From the NCBI RefSeq assembly GCF_008831285.2, contig NC_045150.1, forward strand, positions 2,122,001 to 2,182,000: a stretch of DNA of 60,000 nt, in the 5' to 3' direction. The position numbers and the translations under genes are program-made. The DNA comes from Nymphaea colorata. Lineage: Eukaryota > Streptophyta > Magnoliopsida > Nymphaeales > Nymphaeaceae. Shown here one piece after another: positions 12,280 through 22,384 of this stretch. Positions within the stretch are counted from its first letter, which is position 1; the number at the start of each line of letters is the position of its first letter. A model generated the notes under the pieces. It ran no database searches. It was not told the DNA's origin and saw only the letters and a program-made list of their open reading frames with translations.

Positions 12280-13960
12280 CATGGACCACAAAATTCAAAT
12301 AAATTTCATTAATAATTCATTGCAGTCCCCCAACAATTTTAGGTAATATAGTTTATCATTTCATGCAGTAATTCATTGCAATTAAAATGGAAAAATTGTT
12401 CATAATCCAACAATGAAAAGATCATAATGCTAGCTCCTCTATCTTTACATCCACCTCCTTGCCCTGCACAGTAGAATATGATGCTGTAGAAAGATCGGAA
12501 ACCCTTTATTTTCATGGCTTGTAGACCATGATGGAGGAAAAAAAAAGTGAAATTGGATAAGAAACGTACCTCTTAGCACGTAAAAGAAAGCAGTAACGGA
12601 AAGATCATTCTGTGCAAAATGGAAAATAAAGAAATGCAAAAGCATAGAATCACAAAAAAGCATTGAAAAGAACAAGTGAAACAAAAGAAGAAAAGGGAAA
12701 TGAATAATTAAAAAAAGCTGGCGGTATACCTTAAGAACACCAAACATTGTGAAAAAATAAAAGCTTTTAAACAAAAAGAACCATGTGCCTTAGAAAGGAA
12801 AATAAGAAAAAGGGTTTGAAACCCCAAAAAAGGCCAAACTATCCATATCTTGGAAGCTTTTTGAAACAACAAAAAGTATGTTAAAACCTTGCTTTGTTGG
12901 AGAAAAATCTAAAAGAAAATATTGAACCAATGAACTTGTTTGACACCTTGCTGATGGTTTCTGTCGGTTATTTTGGGAACTGCTGGACATTGTTGGGATC
13001 AGTTGCTGGCCATTGCAAGTGGTGCAGGTGTGACAGCATCATGGAGAGAAGGAAGGGGTCCAGGGAGAAGAAGAAATGAGACGTAGGGTACCATTTACAG
13101 AGGACATTAAGAAAAAAAAAGGTCGAAATTGGATCTGACCTGGATCTAGTCCAAGCTATAATCATTGGGCCCCAGGTATCTGAGTCCTGAAAATGACATA
13201 CCAGAACAGGTATACATGATGTGAAGTTACATGTCCGTGTGATTTAGTTCCTATTCTTCACTTTGGACATGCTAGGTGCTCCCTGTGTTCCCGGCCCAGT
13301 TGAAAACCCCTTTTCCCTTTGAGTTGAATGACCTATCGGCCCAGCCTAGTCTAAAAGGTATGGGTGCTATTTGAGTTTTGACTACCAAGTATATCTGTTG
13401 ATCTATTTAACTCACTTCTCATGTAGCCTCGATGAGACATTCCACAACGTGGAGCATGTTATTTTGGTCTGCTACACTGCTCTTGTTTTATTGTTCATTA
13501 GTTCATATATTGTCCTATCCTGTTTCATCCAGGTGAAGGTCATGGAAATGGGGATGTTACTAATGATCTTTCTGATGGTGGGCTGCTTCATTCGGTACTG
13601 GAAAGTATATTGGACTGTTTTCCTGCTCGGCCTGCCTCTGCTGCTCAGTATCCACTTCTTTCCAAAGAAGGAAAACTTAAGGGTAATGTTTCTACATGCA
13701 ATTGTACGTTTCTGTCAACTGTGATGAACAAGCATACTGGAGTCGTGGAAGGAGGTTCACAGTGCTTCGATTGCTGTCGCATGATGAATCTCAAGAAGCC
13801 AACCAGGAAGGGAGGAAAGGAAACGGGAAGTGGCATGTCTTGGAGGGGTTTATTATTCGTATTTTTAGTGAGCTCCATTTCTGTGCTGTTGTGGATTTTA
13901 TTGATTTTACTTGGCCTCAAATTCACGAGGCATGCGTGGAAGCTAATGTTCGCTAGATGA
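7418..13960 (+). CDS. Membrane-anchored NAC transcription factor (NTL type), six exons
   Basis: Exons: 7418-7574, 7708-7982, 10918-11316, 11406-11801, 11919-12027, 13533-13960. All junctions are GT-AG and in phase, giving 587 residues. An in-frame TGA at 7391 supports this ATG. The NAC DNA-binding domain fills exons 1-2 and the start of exon 3: [74 protein letters not shown] and [12 protein letters not shown]. Both introns inside the domain sit at the usual NAC positions. [14 protein letters not shown] follows, as in the membrane-bound ANAC078/053/017 type. The middle is acidic and Ser-rich. A hydrophobic helix at about residues 551-574 ([20 protein letters not shown]) is followed by a short basic tail. 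Family knowledge: such factors are held at a membrane and act in the nucleus after proteolytic release. No lesion seen. Exon 5 is the least certain. Confidence 0.9.
7983..10917 (+). other. NAC intron 2 (2.9 kb)
   Basis: Separates the bulk of the NAC domain from its last subdomain. AT-rich, with donor CAG|GTAAAA and acceptor TTCCAG|GAT. I see no gene, no terminal inverted repeats and no strong tandem repeat inside it. Confidence 0.6.
12028..13532 (+). other. NAC intron 5, with long AT microsatellite
   Basis: A 1.5-kb intron. It holds an uninterrupted (AT)n run at 12223-12277. No recognisable gene inside. Confidence 0.6.
12223..12277. repeat. Microsatellite (AT)27
   Basis: Uninterrupted AT run inside NAC intron 5. 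Confidence 0.97.
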
Positions 13961-14288
13961 AGTTGGGATGGCCATGTTCCCCCGGATCCCTCAAGTTAGA
14001 TGGAGGTTCAGTTCCTTGGATGGCCATACCAGCTTCCTGTTTATTGATCCCATATATATTTGACCGCTGGTGCTTTCAAAACCTTGTTAGTTGTAACATC
14101 TTAGGTCGTATCGTTGTTGTCCAATGTAAATTCCATCTGCTGTGAATTTGTGTTCCTTTTCTGCCTACGTGTACTGTACATGTACTGTATATTCAGATGT
14201 ACAAGAGCATAGTGCTAATGCGGGTCTTTGCTCTGCATAGTTGCTTGCTTGTACCTGCACTTTATCTAGATATTGAAAAATCAATGTC

Positions 14289-14290
<2 letters not shown>

Positions 14291-14329
<39 letters not shown>
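14291..14329. repeat. Microsatellite (AG)n
   Basis: Uninterrupted AG run, immediately followed by the duplicated units at 14329-14585. Confidence 0.97.
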
Positions 14330-14331
<2 letters not shown>

Positions 14332-14585
14332 TTCTATTGGACGGTTAAGTAGCTATGAGCTTTCAAAAGGGTTGGGAGATAAAAGGGGGAGGAAGAGGAA
14401 CCCATCAAAGTAAAAGTGCAGAGTGAACTTCTGAGAGGGAGAGTTCTATTGGACGGTTGAGTAGCTATATCTTTCAAAAGGAGTTGGGAGATACAGAAGA
14501 AAGGGAAAGCGCCAAAGCGGAACCAAGAGCGACATAGGTTTCAAAAGAAAAGTGTAGAGTGAACTTCCGTCGACAAGCGGAACAG
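14329..14585. repeat. Imperfect tandem duplication, about 112-137 bp unit
   Basis: Unit 1 starts at 14329 and unit 2 at 14441 with 'gagttctattggacggtt'. Both continue 'agtagctat', 'ctttcaaaag', 'gttgggagata'. A later part, 'aagtg.agagtgaacttc', recurs at about 14413 and 14550, so the second unit carries about 25 extra bases. Non-coding. Confidence 0.85.
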
Positions 14586-16448
14586 AAAATTTGATTGAGT
14601 TTTTTATTCAATATGATAATCCATTAAACTGCTTTCTTATGAGACTTCACTCTTGTCCATTTCTACTATGCCGCTTGAAAAGAGAAAAAATAACTAATAG
14701 AGAAATACCAGTCGACCCGAGAAACGGAAAAAGTGGACTGATCTTTTTTTTTTTTCAATATTATCATCCATTAAATTGCATGATTACCCTTTCTGAATAA
14801 AAATATTCACTAATGGGGAATAATAAAAAAAAGGTTCTGTGTTGCCCCAATGGACACATCACAGCTCATTCGGTAGTAGTGTGCGGGAAAGCTGTATTGC
14901 CATTTCTATTCTTGTGGGTTTTATGTGCCTTGCCATTGTATTTTCTCTGTATTGTCATTTTGATTTTTGTATTGTGGCTTTCAATTCTTGTGGGTATTAT
15001 GTTTTTATGATTCTTGTGAGCATTATGTTTCTATGCCTTGTCACTGCATTACTAGTTTGATTCTCATGAGAGTTATGTTTCTATCTGTTAAGAGGAAAGT
15101 CAGAAGAAAAGGATCTCTCTCTTTTACTGTCATCTCTTGCTCACTTAAGACAAAGATTTGTGTTTTTTTGATGAAAAACTCACTTTAGGATGTTTTTGAC
15201 TTTTTTCTTATATATATATATATATATGTTCAGAATTATGAGGAGAAGACAGGGTCAGGAATGAATTCTTTATTGTAAAACCAGATTTACACGAATAATC
15301 TTATCCAAGATGCATGGCAGGTTTGAGGTTTTGAAAAATATAATGATCACACAGGGACGGCTTTTTTTTCCAGTTCTCCTTTTTTGGGGCAACTCAACAA
15401 GTCAATTTTGGTTTTGCCAGACCACAAAGTAGGTGCGAAAGCGGGTGCGTAGAAAGGCGGTCTGTTTGTAATAAACATGAAGGATGGATCCAACAATGTC
15501 GGTGACCGTTGCAACGGATAAGAATAGAAGACGCCTAGAAAGATACGGCCATTGTTCTCTAAATTCCGCCTAAAAGTATGTAAATTTTTGTCTCGTTGCG
15601 TGCACATTCAAAGCATCCACATCCTAACTGATGATTTTCAACTTTCAGGATAAAAAGGCTTCATCATCTATATTTTACAAATAAAATCAAGTCAATCCCA
15701 GTCTCACTTTATATACCACATTTTAAAAAACAGCAGTTGTTACTTTTTTTAATAATACAAAACAGCATTTTCTGAATTCATCAAGTATTTTAAAATATTA
15801 ATTAATTAACTCTAAAATAAAAACAGGACTAGCTTCTATATCGTGTAGTGTTGTCATATCTGCTACCAAATCCAAACGGTATGAAAACCGACACTGGCAA
15901 CACCGACCCAGCTGAGTGCGTGTATAGATAACTTTAAGCTTCATATGAGGCAAGCATTAAGACATTCTGGAGAAAAGTTTGCAGAGGCAGCCATTAATTG
16001 ATGAGTGCTCCCTTCCAAACTCTTGCCAATGTGTACTTTGGAATGTGTGCCCCTTTTTCACTATCTTACCGACCTCTTGTTTGATCGGAACAAGTTAGGT
16101 TGAATGTTTGAACTGTGAATTGTCTGTATCTGTGTGTGTAGACGAGTTGGTTGGGTGCTGATTTCATGTGGGTTCCTTTGCATTCAATATTCCTTACCAC
16201 CTGCTCTCCACCTGTGTTTTTTCGTGATCTTGCACTCTCCTTAGCCGGCCGACATGCTCTTCAGGTTTCCAGTAGATCCAGCAGAATGGCATGGCGGCAC
16301 CGGGCAGGTTTTTTTAGCCCGAACCAGCGCCTGATCGGGCCAGGTACCAAGTAACCGTCGAATACCAGTCCCCTTAAATCCAAGGCTGATCATTTGACTT
16401 AATTGGATTTCATATAATCCAATTCAGGTTCAAACCTAACTAGTATGG
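14586..16448. other. Gene-free stretch
   Basis: About 14880-15090 contains a degenerate short repeat built on 'attcttgtgggtattatgtt' and related words, which gives false hydrophobic frames. A TATATA run lies near 15211-15227. No recognisable gene. Confidence 0.5.
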
Positions 16449-16497
16449 CACGGTTTTTTAAAAGCCATTAACATACTTTTAACAAGACCAAGTTTCC
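16449..16497 (+). repeat. 49-bp direct repeat, copy 1 (left edge of the inverted duplication)
   Basis: Starts 'cacggttttttaaaag' and ends 'accaagtttcc'. It recurs nearly unchanged and in the same orientation at 18138-18186. Here it abuts the outer end of the left SWEET arm. Confidence 0.85.
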
Positions 16498-17584
16498 GGC
16501 CAGGGGGCGGCGGGCTGCTCTGCCTTGTGCTTCGAGCCTTTTCCGGCGTCGCCTCTTCTCGATGCTCGCCCTCGACGGCCAGCAACGAAAGATCTTCTGC
16601 GGCTTCGCCGCCACCATCTTCTTCATCTGCATGTACTGTATATGCCTCCCCACTTTCCACCATGGTAGCCACTTTCACACCCACTCTCTCCCTTTCTCCG
16701 CCAGGATCCCGAGAAGAGAAGCCAAGCGCGTTTTCTCACGTTTGCAACTCACTCTGGCTCTCGCGGAAACAGAATCATTTTTCTTGGTTCACTTGATTCG
16801 GTGCTCAGATGAACGGCTCATCCTCATTGTAGAAACTAGAAAAGCGACCTAGGGAACAACCGCCATGGCCTCTGCTCCGTTCTTTCTCTCCCTCTCTTTT
16901 TTCTTTCCTGCTATAGAGCAAGTCACATGAGTTCAAGCACCACCCTCCCTTCTTTCTCTTGAATGAAGAACGGCGTCTATCTTCTGGGTTTCTCTTCATT
17001 AGGAAGAGCCAGCAAACCTGTTAGACTGAGAGCCTGTCTCTTCTAAGACAAGGTGGCGGCCGCCATGCTCGCCACCACAGTGAAAATCCCTTCTAGTCTC
17101 GTCCCAATTTCAATGTAATTAAAAAGCACAGCTAAAATTTCAGCCATTACTCGTTTGCTGAAGTTGGTAGCTCAGAGATCTGGTCGACGGACGTCCGGAT
17201 GTGCCGATCTTGTCTTGATGGTGATCTGGACATAAATTATTTTCCTTTTCTATGGATTTGTTCCTGATGTTGCAACATAAACCGTCTGAAATGGCCCTTT
17301 TGTGTGCAATCGACCTTAATGGTGATGCTGATATCAAACTCCTTGGGGCTGTTGGAATAAATGAGAGAATGAAGCTCTCTTTTAATTTGCAACGATTGTT
17401 CTTAAGTTCTTCCTTTTCATCTTCATGTCTCCAGCTGGTAAAAATGAATCTATTGTGTGTGTTGAGAGAGAAAGAAAGATGTTTCTACATAGACCAAAAG
17501 AGAGGAAAAGCCTCATTTACTCCATAATAACTTTAAGAGGTGTTTAGATGACATTCTAATGTAACTATGTTTGGTGGAAACTTG
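16498..17584 (+). pseudogene. SWEET1-like pseudogene, left arm of inverted repeat
   Basis: Carries the 3' half of SWEET exon 3 plus intron-3 sequence. 16560-16670 encodes [20 protein letters not shown] and then FICMYC, against [20 protein letters not shown] and ICMYAS in the intact gene at 22.4-26.3 kb. The donor ATG|GTAGCC at 16667 is kept, and intron-3-derived sequence follows to 17584. A frame change relative to the intact gene upstream of the MLALDG motif, and a small insertion before the donor (MYCICLPTFHH replaces MYASPLSIM), prevent coding. No start codon or other exon is attached. The copied intron shows this is a DNA-level duplicate, not a retrocopy. Confidence 0.85.
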
Positions 17585-18015
17585 CCTGTGGGAGCTGCAA
17601 CAGTTTTCCGCACTGGCGTTGCATCGACATGGGTGCTAATACTTCCAGTGGTTGAAGTGTTCAACAACAAATTTTTTTCCCTTTTTTCTATGAATTTGTT
17701 CTTGTTGTTCCTGCAGTTAGGTAATATAAAATGATCAAAATGGCCTTTTTGTAAGCCATTGATCTTAATGGTGATGCTGATATTAAACACACTCCCACGG
17801 GGCGGTTGTAATAGATGAGAGAATGAAGCTCGCTTTTAATTTGCAACCGTTGATCTTAATTTCTCCCTTTCCATCTTCATGTTTTCAGCTGATAGAAATT
17901 GAAATTGAAATTAAGATGGTTGTTTTAGGGTCAATTTAACTTACGCTTGTGTATGTGGGGGGTATTGAGGGCAGAGGTTGGTCATCAATAAGGCAAGTCA
18001 CGACTATACTTCAAG

Positions 18016-18054
<39 letters not shown>

Positions 18055-18177
18055 TAGGGTTTTGTAAAAAGAAGAACAAACCAGGTTTTGGATGCGTTAT
18101 CCAACAAAAAAAAAAAAAGAAAGAAAGAAAAGAAAACACGGTTTTTTAAAAGTCAATAACATACTTTTAACAAAACC
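17585..18177. other. Loop between the inverted SWEET arms
   Basis: 593 bases. About 17690-17895 is a second, more diverged copy of the intron sequence at 17245-17445 in the same orientation (shared 'cttaatggtgatgctgatat', 'gagagaatgaagctc'). A TA microsatellite lies at 18019-18051 and an A-rich run near 18105-18135. The short stretch at 17585-17660 matches nothing I recognise. Confidence 0.7.
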
Positions 18178-18186
18178 AAGTTTCCA
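18138..18186 (+). repeat. 49-bp direct repeat, copy 2 (inner edge of right arm)
   Basis: Second copy of the 16449-16497 sequence, same orientation. Its last bases overlap the inner end of the right SWEET arm, so this looks like the original location and the copy at 16449 like the transplanted one. Confidence 0.8.
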
Positions 18187-20000
18187 CGAAACATAGTTAC
18201 ATTAGAATGTCATCTGAACACCTCTTAAAGTTATTATGAAGTAAATGAGGCTTTTCCTCTCTTTTGGTCTATGCAGAAACATCTTTCTTTCTCTCTCAAC
18301 ACACACAATAGATTCATTTTTACCAGCTGGAGACATGAAGATGAAAAGGAAGAACTTAAGAACAATCGTTGCAAATTAAAAGAGAGCTTCATTCTCTCAT
18401 TTATTCCAACAGCCCCGAGGAGTTTGATATCAGCATCACCATTAAGGTCGATTGCACACAAAAGGGCCATTTCAGACAGATTATGTTACAACATCAGGAA
18501 CAAATCCATAGAAAAGGAAAATAATTTAAGTCCAGATCACCATCAAGACAAGATCGGCACATCCGGACGTCCGTCGACCAGATCTCTGAGCTACCAACTT
18601 CAGCAAACGAGTAATGGCGGAAACTTTAGCTGTGCTTTTTAATTACATTGAAATTGGGACGAGACTAGAAGGGATTTTCACTGTGGGGGCGAGCATGGCG
18701 GCCGCCACCATGTCTTACAAGAGACAGGCTCTCAGTCTAACAGGTTTGCTGGCTCTTCCTAATGAAGAGAAACCCAGAAGATAGACGCCGTTCTTCATTC
18801 AAGAGAAAGAAGGGAGGGTGGTGCTTGAACTCATGTGACTTGTTCTATAGCAGGAAAGAAAAAAGAGAGGGAGAGAAAGAACGGAGCAGAGGCCATGGCG
18901 GTTGTTCCCTAGGTCGCTTTTCTCGTTTCTACAATGAGGATGAGCCGTTCATCTGAGGACCGAATCAAGTGAACCAAGAAAAATGATTCTGTTTCCGCGA
19001 GAGCCAGAGTGAGAAAACGAGCTTGGCTTCTCTTCTCGGGATCCTGGCGGAGAAAGGGAGAGAGTGGGTGTGAAAGTGGCTACCATGGTGGAAAGTGGGA
19101 AGGCATATACAATACATGCAGATGAAGAAGATGGTGGCGGCGAAGCCGCAGAAGATCTTTCGTTGCTGGCCGTCGAGGGCGAGCATCGTGAAGAGGCGAC
19201 GCCGGAAAAGGCTAGAAGCACAAGGCAGAGCAGCCAGCCGCCCCCTGGCCCTCGCCTTCCCTTCGGCGGCGAAGATCAGGAGGAGCAACACGTAGACCGA
19301 CTCGACGGCCACGCCGGCGCCGTTGATTGGTGCTCACCAGCAGGTTGTGCGGCGACACGAATGTCAGCCCGTACCATGCCGACGGCAGATGCAGTTAAGC
19401 AGCGCCGCCGGCCCGCCACGCACGGCACGCCGGAGAAGTCCTTGGTCGACCGCCTCTTTATAATCCTCCACAACGTCATCCCGTACCAGTTTTTCCTTTT
19501 TCCTTTCACCATTGTTTTCCTTTTCAGTTCATTGGCATCCAGAATTTCCAGTTTTGTGAGATTTTTCTGTTAAATGTAAAATTAAGAGAAATGGAAATGT
19601 ATTCACTTTCTTAAACCCATGCTTGGGAATCTAGAATGAAATATAGCAAAAATTTGAAATCGGAATTCTGAATTACGTTCTTTGCCTATCCGGAAAATTG
19701 AAATTAGTTGATTTTCATGTTTATTTTTATTTATACGAATTAAAAAAAGTGAGTTACAAAGGAAGAGATCTGGAAAAAGAAAGAAAGAAGATATCATTTC
19801 TTGATTTGGGGGTTCAGAAGAAGAGAAAATTTTGTTTTGGAAAAACCTGGCAAACCCTTTCTTGGTAAGGTAAAGTAAGCCTTGAACTGGACTTGTTCTC
19901 CCATAGCCAATCGAATCGCGAATCGGTAAAAAAAAGAAAAAGAAAAAAAAGATTCCAAATACAAAGATTACTTTTTCTCCTTTTTAAGGTTAGTGCCATT
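18178..20000 (-). pseudogene. SWEET1-like pseudogene, right arm of inverted repeat plus upstream exon 3 and intron 2
   Basis: Read on the minus strand: intron-2 sequence from about 20000 to 19490, then exon 3 (WRIIKRRSTKDFSGVPCVA near 19480-19420, ESVYVLLLLIFAAEGKARA near 19305-19245, [20 protein letters not shown] near 19190-19110), a retained donor near 19083, then intron 3 to 18178. Frameshifts lie after GVPCVA and in the region of the STINGAG motif, and there is the same MYCICLPTFHH lesion as in the left arm. 18178-19250 pairs with 17584-16498. No exon 1, 2, 4 or 5 follows. Confidence 0.85.
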
Positions 20001-20275
20001 CCAGATTCAGCATTAAACTTAAATTAACTTATTTATTATCATTATTCTTATCATTAAAACATCATTTTTTTTGTCATTTTATCCAAAATTTTCAAATGTT
20101 GTATTATTAGTTTCTCATTAGTTTTAGTTTTTTTTAATTTGTCAAGGTTTTTCTGAAATTGTCTTGAGAAAAACAAAGTTGCTGAAAAATATCCGAGATG
20201 TTAAAACATCGTAGTGGAAACCCGAAAATGATTTTTTTTTAATGATTGTAAGTACTTTATAATTCCGCTTTTCAA

Positions 20276-20374
20276 ATCCTGCTAGGATTATATTTGTTAA
20301 CCTAATCTTTATGAATACAGAAAGTGTTTGGTGTGCCATATCTCCTGGAAGCTTGAGCGATAAGAGGGTTATAT
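20276..20374 (+). repeat. About 100-bp dispersed repeat, copy 2
   Basis: Second copy of the sequence just upstream of the NAC start codon (7310-7410), same orientation, with small indels. Confidence 0.75.
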
Positions 20375-20386
20375 CAAGTGGCGGAG

Positions 20387-20670
20387 ATACAAGCTGCCCA
20401 CACAAAAAACATATCAAAACTATTACTAAAAAAAATTCAAACTTACTAATGACTTAAAAAGATTAAGTCCGGCTTTCACATCAGTCAAAAATTTTTTATG
20501 AGGGGGTCAAATTAAAATTTTTGAATTTTGACTAGGGCAAAAATATTATTTTTCAAAATTGTTAAAGAAAACAAGTAAAAATTTCTAAATTTACATGTAA
20601 ATTTATTTATTTTTGAAGTGAGGCCAGGGCCTATGCGAGCCCTACGTTGGCTCCGCCCCTGGTGGTCGGT
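20387..20670. mobile_element. Non-autonomous element of the GGCGGAG...CTCCGCCCC family
   Basis: Begins 'gtggcggagatacaag' and ends 'ttggctccgcccctgg', so its ends are short inverted repeats. The inside is AT-rich with 'ttttgactagggcaaaaata'. A relative with the same internal words sits at 41533-41712, and others are at 29545-29710 and 45818-46010. No protein-coding capacity. Superfamily not assigned. Confidence 0.6.
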
Positions 20671-21102
20671 TCTACTGTCTAGGTGCATGAGAGTCCAATT
20701 TGCTAAAGGCTGAACTCGACCTGAATCAGAAGTGACAACTTCCGCATCCACAAATTTAATCATTCTTTCCTACCAACATCATGCAATTAAGTCATGAAGT
20801 TAATCTCTCATCTTTCATGCTTTCTAATCCAGTTTTTGCTAGCTACATTCAACGGTTTGATGAAAAAAAAGAAAAAGAAAAACATTTGTAAGGGTGGATG
20901 ATTTGAATCTTTTTCTTGCCCAAAGCTGGGAGAGTTGCACATTGGTGGAGTCACATGTGAGATTGCATAAGCAGTGGCTCATACAGTCTGACTTTATTTA
21001 AGTATTGAGGGGGAGAGGTACCAAGAAGCGGAAACGTCTCATTCTTTTCTCTAGGTCCCAAAGTCTAGGGCTACTCCAGGACCTAAGTAAAAGTGATACA
21101 CC

Positions 21103-21703
21103 TAGGGGTGAACACGAGCCGAGTCGAGCCCGAGTTTAATCAGCTCGAGCTCGGCTCAACTAATGAAACATCGAGCTCGAGAATAACTCGACGGAAGCAG
21201 CTCAAGCTCGACTAGGCAGTTATATGTTGAGCTCGAGCTCGACTCGATTAATGCTCGACAAACTCGTTTGAATAGAATTGATATTTATCGTTACATGTTG
21301 AGCTTGAGCTCCACTCGATTAGGCTCGACAAACTCGTTTGCATAGAATTGATATTTGTCGTTAAGTGTTTAGCTTGAGCTCAATCCGATTAGGCTCGACA
21401 AACTCGTTTGAATAGAATTGATATTTATCGTTACGTGTTGAGCTCGAGATCGACTCGATTAAAGCTCGACAAACTCGTAAACTCGTTTGAATACATCGAC
21501 TTGATTAATGCTCGACAAACTTGATTAAAGCTCGAGCTCAACTCGGTAGTTACGTGTTGAGCTTGAACTTAACTCGACTATTTGAACGAGTCGACTCATG
21601 AACTCGAGCTCAACTCATCAAGCAAATGATTCTGCTCGAACTTGTTCACGAGCCGAGGTTTAACAAGTCGAGCTCAAGTAGCTCGACTCGTTGTTCATCC
21701 CTA
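21103..21703. mobile_element. hAT-type MITE
   Basis: Ends are TAGGGGTGAACA and, at the other end, TGTTCATCCCTA. They form an inverted repeat of the TAGGGRTG type known from plant hAT elements. The flanks are gatacacc (21095-21102) and gatacatc (21704-21711), a 7-of-8 match to an 8-bp target duplication, as expected for hAT. The inside is made of GAGCTCGAGCTC / CTCGACAAACTCG repeats and has no coding capacity. Confidence 0.8.
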
Positions 21704-22384
21704 GATACATCTGTCAATTAAAATGTTATATATCCACTACTTGCAGTCCAAGAGAGTGGTGTCCACTAAAATTCATATTTTGACCAATTCACCAGTCCGA
21801 CCAGACCAGCTACGTATTAGGGCATCACCGACTAATTGCTGATTCATATGTTGGTGCCTTTCATTCATTTGCTTAGTGCCCTTTAATTATATTTCATTAT
21901 GCATTTGGAATGGTATAAAATTTAACTCCCAGGGACATACTTTCTCATGTACTTCCAACATAGCTTTTGGAAAAAGGTGGATGAGAAGAGAATAGAGGAC
22001 ATACATTCTCTTACTAGACCTTAAAGTCATGACTTAAAGTTGTTAAGACTAGAGCATGAATGTTCTATAAAGATCACAATCCTGTGGCAATAATCTCATG
22101 GTTCTTGATCCTAACCTTTCGAACAAAAAGAAAAGAATAGGGAAACAAGAAGGAACTTAGATTTCCAAAACAAAAGGAAACAAGCGAATCCTCCTTGAGA
22201 GACAGATTTCTTTGCTAATGGACATTGTTTAAAGCTCCTCCCAGCCTGAAAGCACTCTCTTGTAAACAAGCTGGGCAACAGCCATAAAGCCAAGAAAGAC
22301 ATAGGTATTTAGATTTCTACAACATAAGAGTGGGCCATAAGCCACGTCGCCGCCCCCTGGCCGGCACGGCGACAAGTGTCGAGG

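Larger units (their letters stand above)
16498..19250. repeat. Large inverted repeat (arms 1087 and 1073 bp, loop 593 bp)
   Basis: Left arm 16498-17584 and right arm 18178-19250 are reverse complements, with only scattered single-base differences and about ten extra bases in the left arm near 16740. Both arms are SWEET exon-3 and intron-3 sequence with the same lesion, so one arm was copied from the other after the copy had already decayed. Confidence 0.9.

Noticed and set aside
19064-19573. Plus-strand 169-residue frame
   Set aside because: Antisense shadow of the SWEET pseudogene in the right arm; no similarity of its own.
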